From positions 248,001 to 312,000 of the forward strand of contig NZ_MWWV01000003.1 in the NCBI RefSeq assembly GCF_002259645.1: a stretch of 64,000 nucleotides of DNA, given 5' to 3'. Source of the stretch: Bifidobacterium tissieri. GTDB taxonomy: Bacteria; Actinomycetota; Actinomycetes; Actinomycetales; Bifidobacteriaceae. The notes under the pieces were generated by a model, which was not told the origin of the DNA, made no database searches, and worked only from the letters and a program-made list of their open reading frames with translations. The position numbers and the translations under genes are program-made. Shown one piece after another: positions 56,319-64,000 of the stretch (the stretch's first letter is position 1; each line of letters opens with the position of its first letter).

Positions 56319-56341
56319 GGCTCCCCCTCGCAGGGGGAGCC
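56319..56341 (+). terminator. Hairpin after infB
   Basis: GGCTCCCCCT (56319-56328) is inverted at 56332-56341 around CGC. It is very GC-rich. No T run follows, so its effect is uncertain. Confidence 0.6.
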
Positions 56342-56440
56342 GTCCCGCGAACGTGATCCAACATGATCCAAGCAGTGCGGTGACGTCGGTCCGGCATCAC
56401 CGCACACGTTTGTTTCCGGATTCGAATCGTTCGCATGAAC

Positions 56441-56462
56441 AGCTCCCCTCCGCAGGGGAGCT
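56441..56462 (+). terminator. Second, similar hairpin before rbfA
   Basis: AGCTCCCCT (56441-56449) is inverted at 56454-56462, then CATTTTATC. It looks like a sister of the hairpin at 56319, as if duplicated. Confidence 0.6.
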
Positions 56463-56502
56463 CATTTTATCTGTTCATCCTGTTGACAAAGAAAGGGACA
56501 TT

Positions 56503-57051
56503 ATGTCCGGAACCAATCCTCGCGCAGTACGCATCGCGGGACTGATCAAGCGCGTGGTCGCTCAGTCCCTCGAGCGTGAGCTGCACGATCCCCGCCTCGC
56601 GGGCGTCACCATCACCGACGTGCGTGTGACCAACGATATGCAGATCGCACGCATCTTCTGGACCCAGCTGGGCGACGACGGCAAGGAGAAGGGCCAGCGT
56701 CGCCGCGCCGCCCAGGCGCTCAATCAGGCCAAGGGCCGTCTGCGTTCCCATGTGGGTCACAAGGCCGGTCTGCGCCTCACCCCCGTACTGGAATTCAAGT
56801 ACGATGACGTGCCGTCCGAGGCCACCGAGATCGAGGACATCCTCACCGTTGCGCTGAAGCGCGACGCCGAACTCGCCAAGGCACGTGAAACTGCGCAGTA
56901 CGCCGGCGATGCCGATCCGTACCGTCATGACGAGCCGAAGAACGACGATTTCGATGACACGGACGACATCGACGCCGACGACACCGATACGGACGGTACT
57001 GACGAGTCCAACGACGAGACTCCCGAGGCCGACGCCCATTTCATGGCCTGA
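56503..57051 (+). CDS. rbfA: 30S ribosome-binding factor A
   Basis: A 182-residue small-subunit maturation factor. RIAGLIKRVVAQSLERELHDPRL, ITDVRVTNDMQIARIFW and LTPVLEFKYDD are the KH-like RbfA core (1-125). The C-terminal 50 residues are strongly acidic (DDTDDIDADDTDTDG). The ATG at 56503 has AAAGGG upstream. It forms a translation-factor cluster with nusA, infB and truB. Confidence 0.96.
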   Translation: MSGTNPRAVRIAGLIKRVVAQSLERELHDPRLAGVTITDVRVTNDMQIARIFWTQLGDDGKEKGQRRRAAQALNQAKGRLRSHVGHKAGLRLTPVLEFKYDDVPSEATEIEDILTVALKRDAELAKARETAQYAGDADPYRHDEPKNDDFDDTDDIDADDTDTDGTDESNDETPEADAHFMA

Positions 57052-57067
57052 TGTCATGGCCTGAGTA

Positions 57068-57149
57068 GGAGCAACACCGAACCGGCTCCCCGTGATCATC
57101 GGACTCGGAATGATCACGCAATCGCGGGGAGCCGGTTCGGTGTTGCTCC
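57068..57149. repeat. 25-bp perfect inverted repeat between rbfA and truB
   Basis: The arms at 57068-57092 and 57125-57149 are exact inverses over 25 bp. The 32-nt loop contains a further 7-bp dyad (TGATCAT/ATGATCA). The whole 82-nt cruciform begins 17 nt after rbfA. It is unlike an ordinary terminator in length and lacks a T run. Confidence 0.93.
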
Positions 57150-57245
57150 ATACGGTCGCATGACGACCGTTGCAGACCGCAACGGCAATACGCAATACGG
57201 CAACATACTGCAATACACTGCACTTTATAAACAAAAGGACTGATA

Positions 57246-58424
57246 GTGGCATCGCGTTCTCCGAAAGCGCCGGACGTCTCCGGCATCCTCGTGATCGACA
57301 AACCGCAGGGGGTGACCAGCCATGACGTGGTCGCCGCAGTACGTGGCGCCCTGCACATGCGTCGTGTGGGCCATGCCGGCACACTCGATCCGATGGCCAC
57401 CGGCGTGCTGATCGTCGGATTCGGATATGCCACGCGACTGCTCAACTACATCGTGGGCGCGGACAAGACCTACGAGGCCACGATCCGCCTCGGCCAGCGC
57501 ACCACCACCGACGACGCCGACGGCGATATCCTCCCGTGGGGGAGTGCCCCCGCCGATGCTCATGATCTGACTGCCGCATCGGATTCCGTGCCGTCGCAGG
57601 AGGACGTTGCCGCGCGATTGCGCGCACTGACGCGGGACGACGTCGAGCGAATGATCGCCGAACGATTCCTCGGTCGCATCGAACAGGTGCCCAGCACGTT
57701 CTCCGCCATCAAGATCCACGGTCAGCGCGCCTACGATCTGGCTCGGGAAGGCAAGGACGTGGAGCTCGAGGCACGGCCCGTCACCATCCACGCCTTCACC
57801 GTGCTTGATTGTGATATTCCAGGCAGTGCGAATACGGACAGTGTGAATACAGGCAGCGTGAACGACGATGCAGTCGCGTACGGCCCGCATCTTGATCTTG
57901 CCGTGCGTGTCACCTGTTCGTCCGGTACATATATCCGCGCGTTGGCCCGTGATCTTGGTCGTGTGCTCGGCGTCGGTGGGCACCTGACCCGTCTGCGTCG
58001 CGTCAGGGTCGGCTCCTTCGACGTCACGGCATCGAATGTGGTCACGGCTCACACTGAAAACCGTACCTTCACCAATCGCGATGGCGAGACGGTCACCCGT
58101 GCCAAGGCGATCCTCGACGTGCCGAACGATCAGGCAACGACGGTCGTCGATGATCGTCGCACCGCATTGCTCACCAGGGTGATCGGCATGCCGCAGGCCG
58201 CACGACTGACCCTACCGCATCTGGACATCACCGACGATGAGGCGAAGGAACTGCGATTCGGACGCCGTATCGATCATGTGGTCGCAGAGCCCACGGCGGC
58301 CATCGCAGGGAACGATCTCGTCGCCATCGTGGAACGGGCCAACTCTCGTCAGTCCAAGCCGTCCGTCGTGTTCCCCGCGGCGTCTGCGGAAGCGGTGACA
58401 GCGGCTGCCGAGCCGTTATCGTAA
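57246..58424 (+). CDS. truB: tRNA pseudouridine synthase B
   Basis: An enzyme of 392 residues making pseudouridine 55 in the T-loop. SGILVIDKPQGVTSHDVVAAV and the catalytic Asp in RRVGHAGTLDPMATGVL are present. RIEQVPSTFSAIKIHGQRAY and the SSGTYIRALARDLG block follow. It is longer than usual because of a Thr/Asn/Ser-rich insert near residue 200 (GSANTDSVNTGSVNDD), built of short repeats. GTG start with AAAGGAC upstream. The order rbfA-truB-ribF is conserved. Confidence 0.96.
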   Translation: MASRSPKAPDVSGILVIDKPQGVTSHDVVAAVRGALHMRRVGHAGTLDPMATGVLIVGFGYATRLLNYIVGADKTYEATIRLGQRTTTDDADGDILPWGSAPADAHDLTAASDSVPSQEDVAARLRALTRDDVERMIAERFLGRIEQVPSTFSAIKIHGQRAYDLAREGKDVELEARPVTIHAFTVLDCDIPGSANTDSVNTGSVNDDAVAYGPHLDLAVRVTCSSGTYIRALARDLGRVLGVGGHLTRLRRVRVGSFDVTASNVVTAHTENRTFTNRDGETVTRAKAILDVPNDQATTVVDDRRTALLTRVIGMPQAARLTLPHLDITDDEAKELRFGRRIDHVVAEPTAAIAGNDLVAIVERANSRQSKPSVVFPAASAEAVTAAAEPLS

Positions 58425-58532
58425 GCTGGAACATCGGAAACAGGACGCGTGTGAAACACGCAGCGTGAAATGTGCCACGTGAAACCGCAATGTCGGGCGC
58501 GAGGCAATTATGGCAATACGGAACGAGGAACC

Positions 58533-59696
58533 ATGAAGATCACCACACTGATCCCCGACACCGAAGGCGTGCTGGCTTGGCCGCCGTTCGGACAGAACAA
58601 GCGATCCATCGTGGCCGTCGGCAGCTTCGACGGCGTGCATAAGGGTCATCAGGCGGTGCTCAGGCGCACGGTCGATCTGGCCAAGAGCTATGGTGCCATC
58701 TCCGTGGCCATCGTGTTCGATCCGCGCCCGTCCGTCGTGCATGACTATGCGGCGGCGCACGACGGTCAGGAACTGCCCAACGATCAGGAATATCCGGATC
58801 CCGAAGCCCTCACCGGCATCGATCGTCGTCTCAGGCTCATCGAGGAGACCGGCATCGAACACGCGCTCGTGGTGCGGTACACACTCGAGTTTGGTTCCAA
58901 GTCGTACCAGTACTTCCTCGGTCAGATGGTCGGCAAGATCGGTCTGCACACGCTGGTCATGGGCAAGGATGGTCGTATGGGCGCCGGTCGCGCCGGCGAT
59001 GTGAAGGCCATCGATTCGATCGCACAGGCCACGCGCATGTTCCAGGTGGATGTGGTCGACGACCGCGGTCCCGGCGAGGTGCGCATCCCGCTGAACGATT
59101 CCCCCGAAGCCGCCAAGGCACTGATCCGTGTGAACGATCCCGACTCCGGACTGACCAAGGCCGAACGACGTGCTCTGAGCAAGAAGACGCCGAACCGTCT
59201 GGTGCGCGCGTGGAGTTCGTCGTATGTGCGATTCCTGCTGTCGCAGGGCGAAGTAAGGGCGGCGTCCGAGATTCTGGGCCGTCCGCATGCCGTGGAAGGC
59301 GTGGTAGTCGGAGGCAAGCAGCGTGGACGCACGCTCGGATTTCCCACCGCGAACGTGGCCAAGGACGTGCACGGCACCATGCCCGCCGACGGTGTGTATG
59401 CCGGATGGCTGATCGACACCGATCCGCAGACGGGCGAGGAGCACCGGTACGCGTCCGCCATCTCCATCGGCACCAAGGTGACGTTCGGCGAGCCCGAGGC
59501 GCGTGTGCTCGAGGCGTACGCGATCGCCCCGGTCGATGCCGACGGCAACGCGCAGTGGCTTGATCTGTACGATCACACCGTGCGCACCGAATTCGTGGAG
59601 TTCCTGCGCCCGCAGATCCACTTCGACTCCGCCGAGGCGCTGGTCGAGGAGCTCAAGCGCAACGTGGAGCAGACCAAGGCCATCTGCGCCTGCTAG
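58533..59696 (+). CDS. ribF: Bifunctional riboflavin kinase/FAD synthetase
   Basis: A 387-residue enzyme making FMN and FAD. The N-terminal nucleotidyltransferase has VGSFDGVHKGHQAVL with the HxGH-type ATP motif. The C-terminal riboflavin kinase has GRTLGFPTANVA and, near the end, LYDHTVRTEFVEFLRPQIHF. It is somewhat longer than E. coli RibF (313) because of a linker around residues 90-105 and 215-230. ATG 58533 with GAGGAA upstream. The stop codon TAG is itself part of a TAGTGTGAG motif (see 59694-59792). Confidence 0.96.
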   Translation: MKITTLIPDTEGVLAWPPFGQNKRSIVAVGSFDGVHKGHQAVLRRTVDLAKSYGAISVAIVFDPRPSVVHDYAAAHDGQELPNDQEYPDPEALTGIDRRLRLIEETGIEHALVVRYTLEFGSKSYQYFLGQMVGKIGLHTLVMGKDGRMGAGRAGDVKAIDSIAQATRMFQVDVVDDRGPGEVRIPLNDSPEAAKALIRVNDPDSGLTKAERRALSKKTPNRLVRAWSSSYVRFLLSQGEVRAASEILGRPHAVEGVVVGGKQRGRTLGFPTANVAKDVHGTMPADGVYAGWLIDTDPQTGEEHRYASAISIGTKVTFGEPEARVLEAYAIAPVDADGNAQWLDLYDHTVRTEFVEFLRPQIHFDSAEALVEELKRNVEQTKAICAC

Positions 59697-59805
59697 TGTG
59701 AGTCCTGCTGTTAGTGTGAGCCTCACACTAACGTTCAGGTCTCCAAAACGTTGAAATTCCAACACCCGCCTTTTTTAGTGTGATCACACTAAGGAGGGCG
59801 GGTGT
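59694..59805. promoter_or_regulatory. Operator-rich region: TTAGTGTGA dyads and shared 18-mer
   Basis: TAGTGTGAG occurs at 59694. A 23-bp dyad with 11-bp perfect arms (GTTAGTGTGAG and inverse) lies at 59710-59732. The perfect 18-bp palindrome TTAGTGTGATCACACTAA lies at 59775-59792. Between them is AAACGTTGAAATTCCAAC (59746-59763), also at 21230. A hairpin ACACCCGCC/GGCGGGTGT (59762-59770 with 59797-59805) encloses the last palindrome and a T run. It probably combines the ribF terminator with a regulator site for the SDR gene. Confidence 0.7.
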
Positions 59806-59918
59806 ACGGTATCCGGACGATGCCCGGTATTCGGTACTGTGGTAGGGGATACGGGTTGCCCGACCGACGGTGTGGTATTGCGGACGACTGCAATCCGGGA
59901 AAGAGAAGAGATCTTGCC

Positions 59919-60800
59919 ATGAAGAACAAGAACATCATCGTCGTCACCGGTGCGTCGAGTGGTATGGGACGAGAATTCACCCATCAGATCGCATACTGGG
60001 CGTCGGTCGGCAGGGTGGCGGCCGACGAGATCTGGGTGATCGCACGACGAATTGAGCGACTCGAAACGTTGAAGAACGCAGTGCCGATTCCGGTTCGTCC
60101 GTTGGCGCTGGACCTGACGAATCCCGACGACATCGACGCCTATCGGCAACTGCTCGTCGAGGAGCGGCCGAATATCACGATTCTTGCCAACTGCGCCGGA
60201 ATCGGTCGCATGGACCATTTCGAAGAGGTGCCATTGCGCGCACATCTGAACATGGTCGATCTCAACATCAAGGCGCCGATCGCCATCACCACGCACAGTC
60301 TGCCATATATGCGCGCCGGTGCCCGCGTGATGAACCTGTGCTCGATCAGCGGATTCCTGCCCTGTCCGTACATCAACGTGTATGCGGCCACCAAGGCATT
60401 CATGGTCAGCTGGTCGCGTGCGCTCGGTCGCGAACTCGCCCATCGAGGCATCAGGGTCACTGCGGCCTGCCCGTACTGGGTGCGCACCGAGTTCATCGAC
60501 CGGGCGCAGGGGAACGGCGGCCGTGGCGGCAAACGCGGCGGTCGAAGCGGCGATCAACGTGGTGGAGCACAGCGACCCGCCTTCACCAACTTCTTTGGCA
60601 TCATGGACGCGGATGCCGTGGTCCGTCGCATCATCGCCGACCTGTTCCACGGCAGATCGCTGTCGCTGCCGGGACTGCCAGCCAAGGTCATTTTCGCGGC
60701 ATCCAAACTGCTGCCCGTCCGCACGCTCATGTGGGCGCAATTGCAGTTGCAGCATCTCGACGGATCGCCGATCCATCATTCCGATGTTCCGACCTCGTGA
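59919..60800 (+). CDS. Short-chain dehydrogenase/reductase
   Basis: A 293-residue NAD(P)-dependent oxidoreductase. The TGxxxGxG motif is VTGASSGMG (residues 9-17). NCAGIG, the catalytic Ser in CSISGF and YAATK (Tyr-x3-Lys) follow, and PYWVRTEF is the substrate-loop region. The Gly/Arg-rich segment GNGGRGGKRGGRSGDQRGG near residue 205 is an unusual insert in the substrate lid. The C-terminal block VIFAASKLLPVRTLMW resembles DltE-type SDRs. The substrate is unknown. Start ATG 59919 with an AAGAG-type SD. The upstream TTAGTGTGA palindromes probably regulate it. Confidence 0.87.
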   Translation: MKNKNIIVVTGASSGMGREFTHQIAYWASVGRVAADEIWVIARRIERLETLKNAVPIPVRPLALDLTNPDDIDAYRQLLVEERPNITILANCAGIGRMDHFEEVPLRAHLNMVDLNIKAPIAITTHSLPYMRAGARVMNLCSISGFLPCPYINVYAATKAFMVSWSRALGRELAHRGIRVTAACPYWVRTEFIDRAQGNGGRGGKRGGRSGDQRGGAQRPAFTNFFGIMDADAVVRRIIADLFHGRSLSLPGLPAKVIFAASKLLPVRTLMWAQLQLQHLDGSPIHHSDVPTS

Positions 60801-60940
60801 CATCCGCATGAACGAGTCGTGGGTCAGTCGTGGATCATATGTCCATTCGACTGTCGCTCGTTGGACAATCCGCCATCATGCCGTCATGCATGCGTCACAC
60901 AACCACATGCCGAGGGAAACACGAGAACCATAGAGTCTGA

Positions 60941-60961
60941 GCCGTACAGCAACAGTACGGC
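60941..60961. promoter_or_regulatory. 7-bp dyad upstream of the aminotransferase gene
   Basis: GCCGTAC (60941-60947) is inverted at 60955-60961 with a 7-nt spacer, 71 nt before the start. It may be an operator. The 232-nt gap shows nothing else. Confidence 0.4.
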
Positions 60962-61032
60962 ACCTCCAGCAGACCGCTCGTGAATCATCGCGCGCGAGGT
61001 CGGGACAGCGCCATGGAGACAAGGAGCATGAG

Positions 61033-62259
61033 ATGAAGCTTGCGGAAACGGGACTCACCCAAGACGAGCTCAAGGGGCTCGTCAAGAAGTACATGATCGA
61101 AACGTACGAACGCTATGACTTCGTCGCCGAGCGAGCCGAGGGCATGTACATCTACGATCCTGACGGCAACGCCTATCTCGACTTCTACGGCGGCATCGCA
61201 GTGAACAACGCCGGCAACTGCAACCCCAAGGTGGTGGCCGCCGTCCGCGATCAGGTGGGCGACATCATGCACACGTTCAACTATCCGTACACCATCCCGC
61301 AGGCGCTGCTCGCCAAGAAGGTGTGCGACCTCGCCGGATTCGACAAGATCTTCTATCAGAACTCCGGCACCGAGGCCAACGAGGTGGCCATCAAGCTCGC
61401 CCGCAAGTACGGCATCGACCACTTCGGGCCGCACAAGTACGAGATCCTCTCCGCCCTGCATTCCTTCCACGGCCGCACGTTCGGCGCGCTTGCCGCCACC
61501 GGACAGCCCGGATCGCTCGCACAGGACGGCTTCGGCCAGATGACCCCAGGCTTCGCCTACGCCGAGTTCAACAATCTGGATGACTTCAAGGCCAAGATCA
61601 CCGACAACACCATCGCCATCATGGTGGAGCCCGTGCAGGGCGAGGGCGGCGTGCACCCCGCCACGCAGGAATTCCTCGAAGGGTTGCGTAAGCTGTGCGA
61701 CGACAACGGACTGCTACTCATCTTCGACGAGGTGCAGACCGGCTGGGGACGCACCGGATCGCTGTTCGCGTGGCAGGGCTACGGCGTGGAACCCGACATC
61801 TTCACCATGGCCAAGGGCCTCGGCGGCGGCGTCCCGATCGGTGCCATGGTCACCAAGGATCCGATCGCCGCATCCCTGACCCCCGGCACGCACGGCACCA
61901 CGTTCGGCGGTTCACCGATGTGCACCGCGGCCGCGCTCGCCGAAGTCGACGAGATCGTCAGCCGCAAGCTGCCGGAGCATGCCGCCGAGATCGGCGCATA
62001 CTTCATCGAACAGGGCAAGAGCCTGCCGCACATCAAGGAGAGCCGTGGTCGCGGTCTGCTTGTCGGCTTTGAATTCGACGGCACGGTCAACGCCGTTGAT
62101 ATCAAGCACGCGGCCCTGAAGCGCGGACTGCTTACCACCGCTATCGGCGACAGCATCATCCGTTGCATCCCGCCGCTGATCGTCACGAAGAAGCAGGTGG
62201 ATCAGGCCCTCGAAATCCTCGCCGATTCCGTGAACGCCGTGGCCGCCGGCAAGGAGTGA
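61033..62259 (+). CDS. Class III (acetylornithine/4-aminobutyrate-type) aminotransferase
   Basis: A 408-residue PLP-dependent enzyme. GMYIYDPDGNAYLDFYGGIAV opens the fold. FYQNSGTEANEVAIKLARKY is the PLP phosphate loop. LLIFDEVQTGWGRTG carries the cofactor Asp, and the Schiff-base Lys is in FTMAKGLGGGVPIGAMV. HGTTFGGSPM is the substrate/PLP loop. It could be an acetylornithine, ornithine or GABA aminotransferase; without arg genes nearby a dedicated biosynthetic role is not supported. The iron alcohol dehydrogenase downstream could reduce an aldehyde it produces (inference). Confidence 0.85.
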   Translation: MKLAETGLTQDELKGLVKKYMIETYERYDFVAERAEGMYIYDPDGNAYLDFYGGIAVNNAGNCNPKVVAAVRDQVGDIMHTFNYPYTIPQALLAKKVCDLAGFDKIFYQNSGTEANEVAIKLARKYGIDHFGPHKYEILSALHSFHGRTFGALAATGQPGSLAQDGFGQMTPGFAYAEFNNLDDFKAKITDNTIAIMVEPVQGEGGVHPATQEFLEGLRKLCDDNGLLLIFDEVQTGWGRTGSLFAWQGYGVEPDIFTMAKGLGGGVPIGAMVTKDPIAASLTPGTHGTTFGGSPMCTAAALAEVDEIVSRKLPEHAAEIGAYFIEQGKSLPHIKESRGRGLLVGFEFDGTVNAVDIKHAALKRGLLTTAIGDSIIRCIPPLIVTKKQVDQALEILADSVNAVAAGKE

Positions 62260-62339
62260 CGATACCGCTGTAGCGACGATACCGGCGGCGTTGCCGATGC
62301 CGTTGATATCGCGCGACCTCGCACCGGTATCGCACAACA

Positions 62340-62374
62340 GGATTCTCCCGATCGCATCCCGACCGGGAGAATCC
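62340..62374 (+). terminator. Terminator-like hairpin after the aminotransferase
   Basis: GGATTCTCCCG (62340-62350) is exactly inverted at 62364-62374 around a 13-nt loop. No T run follows. Confidence 0.65.
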
Positions 62375-62521
62375 GCGTCGTACGGAATCCGCATCATGCG
62401 GAATCCGCCGTGAACATGACGTTGCGAGATGCTGTCATCAGTACGACGTTGCTTGTTTCGCCCACCGCGCCGGTCTATGCTGGGAACCGTGGCGACGACG
62501 CCGCAGATTGAAGGGACCATC

Positions 62522-63664
62522 ATGCTCAAGTTTTCCGTACCACAGAACATCATCGTCGACTACGGCGGCGTGAGCCGACTCGGCACCTACGCCGGCGAAC
62601 TGAAGATGACGAACACGCTGATCATCGCCGACCCGTTCCTGGCCAACGCCCCGCTCGCCAAGCAGGCCACCGGATCATTGGACGAGGCCGGCATCAAGCA
62701 CGTCATGTTCACCGACGTGAAGCCCAACCCCACCGCGGTGTGCGTGGATGAGGCCGTCGCGCTGTTCAAGGACAACGGCTGCGACTCCATCATCGCCATC
62801 GGCGGCGGCTCCTCGCTCGACGTGGCCAAGGCCGTGGGCGTCGTCGCCAAATTCGGCGGCGAGATCGGCGACTACGAAGGCATGAACACCGTGCCCGGCC
62901 CGATCGTACCGTTCATCGCCATCCCCACCACGGCCGGTACCGGCAGCGAGGTCACGTCGTTCTCCGTGATCACCGACGAGGCCCGTAACTACAAGCTCAC
63001 CGTCGGCAGCAAACTGCTGCTGCCCGCCTACGCGATCCTCGACCCCGGCGTGCTCGCCACCGTCCCCGCACGAGTGGCCGCCGCATGCGGCACCGACGCC
63101 ATGGTGCACGCCATCGAATCGTTCACCAACACCGTCGACAGCACATTCTCCGGCATGTACTCGCTCGAGGCGCTACGACTGATCGGCAAGTACCTCAAGC
63201 GCTTCACCGCCCGTCGCGACGACGCCGAAGCGGCCCGTGGCATGATGGTTGCCGCCACCATGGCCGGCATCGCCTTCGAATCCACTCGACTCGGACTCGT
63301 GCACGCCATGAGCCACCCGATCTCCGCATTCTTCCACGTGGCACACGGCGAGGCCAACGGCCTGCTGCTGCCCAGCGTGCTCGAATTCAACGCGCTCGCC
63401 GACAAGGGACAGTACGAGCTCATGCATGAGGCATTGTTCCCGGATGTCGAATACGACGGCACCGACGATTTCATCTACGAGATCCGCTCGTTGCTGGGCG
63501 AGATCGGCATCCCCGATTCGTTGGAGGCCGCCGGCGTGGATCGCCCGGCATTCCTTGCGGTGGTGGACCGCATGACCCACGACGCCATGGCATCCGGCAA
63601 CATCGCCGTCAATCCGCGGTCCGTCACCCCGTCGGATGTGGAGGCGATCTACAAGGCGCTGTAG
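62522..63664 (+). CDS. Iron-containing alcohol dehydrogenase
   Basis: A 380-residue group III dehydrogenase (FucO/DhaT/AdhB-like). The NAD motif is IIAIGGGSSLDVAKAVG. PTTAGTGSEVT is the conserved loop. Metal ligands lie in ACGTDAMVHAIESF (Asp, His) and LVHAMSHPISAFFHVAHGEANG (two His). It resembles lactaldehyde reductase or 1,3-propanediol dehydrogenase, so it may form 1,2-propanediol from fucose/rhamnose, or reduce other aldehydes; this is inference. ATG 62522 with AAGGGA upstream. Confidence 0.9.
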   Translation: MLKFSVPQNIIVDYGGVSRLGTYAGELKMTNTLIIADPFLANAPLAKQATGSLDEAGIKHVMFTDVKPNPTAVCVDEAVALFKDNGCDSIIAIGGGSSLDVAKAVGVVAKFGGEIGDYEGMNTVPGPIVPFIAIPTTAGTGSEVTSFSVITDEARNYKLTVGSKLLLPAYAILDPGVLATVPARVAAACGTDAMVHAIESFTNTVDSTFSGMYSLEALRLIGKYLKRFTARRDDAEAARGMMVAATMAGIAFESTRLGLVHAMSHPISAFFHVAHGEANGLLLPSVLEFNALADKGQYELMHEALFPDVEYDGTDDFIYEIRSLLGEIGIPDSLEAAGVDRPAFLAVVDRMTHDAMASGNIAVNPRSVTPSDVEAIYKAL

Positions 63665-63802
63665 GTGTAGACGCTGTAAACGTTGCGGCGGCATAGGGCT
63701 GCCCCGTTGCTGACGATACGGATGATGACTATGTCATCCGGAGGAGATACCGATTCACCGGACTCGACGACGCTGACCCGGCCGACGGGTACCATACGTC
63801 CT

Positions 63803-64000
63803 ATGCTGCAATCCGAAGCCCTCGCCATTCTCAACGCCGGTGCCAGCGTGTTTCTCACCGGTGCGCCTGGTGCCGGCAAGACCTACGTGCTCAACGAATT
63901 CGTCGCCGCGGCACGCAAGGCGGGAGCCTCGGTGGCGGTCACCGCGTCCACCGGCATCGCCTCCACGCATATCAACGGTCAGACCATTCACTCGTGGAGC
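63803..64000 (+). CDS. Pif1/RecD-like DNA helicase, 3' truncated by window edge
   Basis: Only the first 66 residues are visible: MLQSEALAILNAGASVFLTG then the Walker A APGAGKTYVL, and ASTGIASTHINGQTIHSWS. That final block is the Pif1-family motif Ia, so this is a superfamily 1B helicase with 5'-3' polarity. The frame is open to the last base. The ATG at 63803 is chosen because the hydrophobic helix before Walker A begins there. It is separated by 138 nt from the dehydrogenase, with a small GATGAC/GTCATC dyad at 63724-63738. Confidence 0.85.
   Translation, partial: MLQSEALAILNAGASVFLTGAPGAGKTYVLNEFVAAARKAGASVAVTASTGIASTHINGQTIHSWS

Noticed and set aside
58471-58486. Second parS-like site TGTGCCACGTGAAACC
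   Set aside because: It matches the consensus at only 13 of 16 positions and the core palindrome is broken, so ParB binding is unlikely.

Overview
The window looks like chromosome of a Bifidobacterium or close relative. The evidence is a high-GC actinobacterial gene style, fdxA next to dapC, long charged or disordered tails on S3, S5, L17, L29 and IF2, a zinc-type S14, a bifunctional AdhE typical of mixed-acid fermenters, and a glycan and uronate metabolism set (uxaC with a GPH transporter, malQ, glgX). Species cannot be fixed from the sequence alone.

Layout. 1-7.0 kb: end of an amino-acid permease, fdxA-dapC, a HIT protein (minus), then uxaC plus a GPH-family sugar/uronate transporter. 7.4-9.0 kb: dinB (minus). 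9.0-11.8 kb: almost no genes. It holds a G/T-rich repeat block, an eight-copy 51/52-bp tandem array with related flanking repeats, dispersed TTCTCTGCCA repeats, tRNA-Ser(GCU) and an operator-like pair. 11.8-17.2 kb: a D-2-hydroxyacid dehydrogenase, a YigZ protein, a leucine-rich-repeat-variant protein, malQ and a translationally overlapping vsr. 17.2-21.1 kb: rplM-rpsI converging on glgX. 21.1-26.8 kb: adhE with an elaborate upstream region, a GRP sugar transporter, a near-perfect parS site and acetolactate decarboxylase. 27.0-30.9 kb: an AbiEi/nuclease-like gene, then a YwiC-like membrane gene set between two copies of a palindrome-plus-22-bp-array element, then a hairpin-rich segment. 31.0-45.9 kb: the S10, spc and alpha ribosomal clusters (rpsJ to rplQ, with secY, adk, infA, rpmJ and rpoA). 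46.1-50.5 kb: truA, a circularly permuted ATP-grasp/alpha-E protein and a transglutaminase. 50.6-50.9 kb: tRNA-Ser(CGA) and a third copy of the palindrome. 50.9-59.7 kb: an exported protein (minus), then nusA, infB, rbfA, truB and ribF. 59.7-64 kb: an operator-rich gap, an SDR oxidoreductase, a class III aminotransferase, an iron alcohol dehydrogenase and the start of a Pif1/RecD-like helicase.

How the parts work together. The core is translation: ribosomal proteins, RNA polymerase alpha, IF1, IF2, NusA, RbfA and the pseudouridine synthases, plus SecY for secretion. Around it sit carbon genes that feed fermentation: uronate isomerisation, alpha-glucan turnover, AdhE ethanol formation and acetoin formation.

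The least explained material is intergenic. The most interesting is a repeat family made of a 64-bp palindrome, an 83-bp conserved step and a 22-bp iteron-like array. Two full copies flank the ywiC-like gene and a third palindrome lies behind tRNA-Ser. Also notable are the 51/52-bp array, a multi-hairpin element upstream of the S10 genes, an exact 18-mer shared by two regulatory regions, and a 25-bp perfect inverted repeat between rbfA and truB.

All identifications are by reading motifs; no database search was possible.
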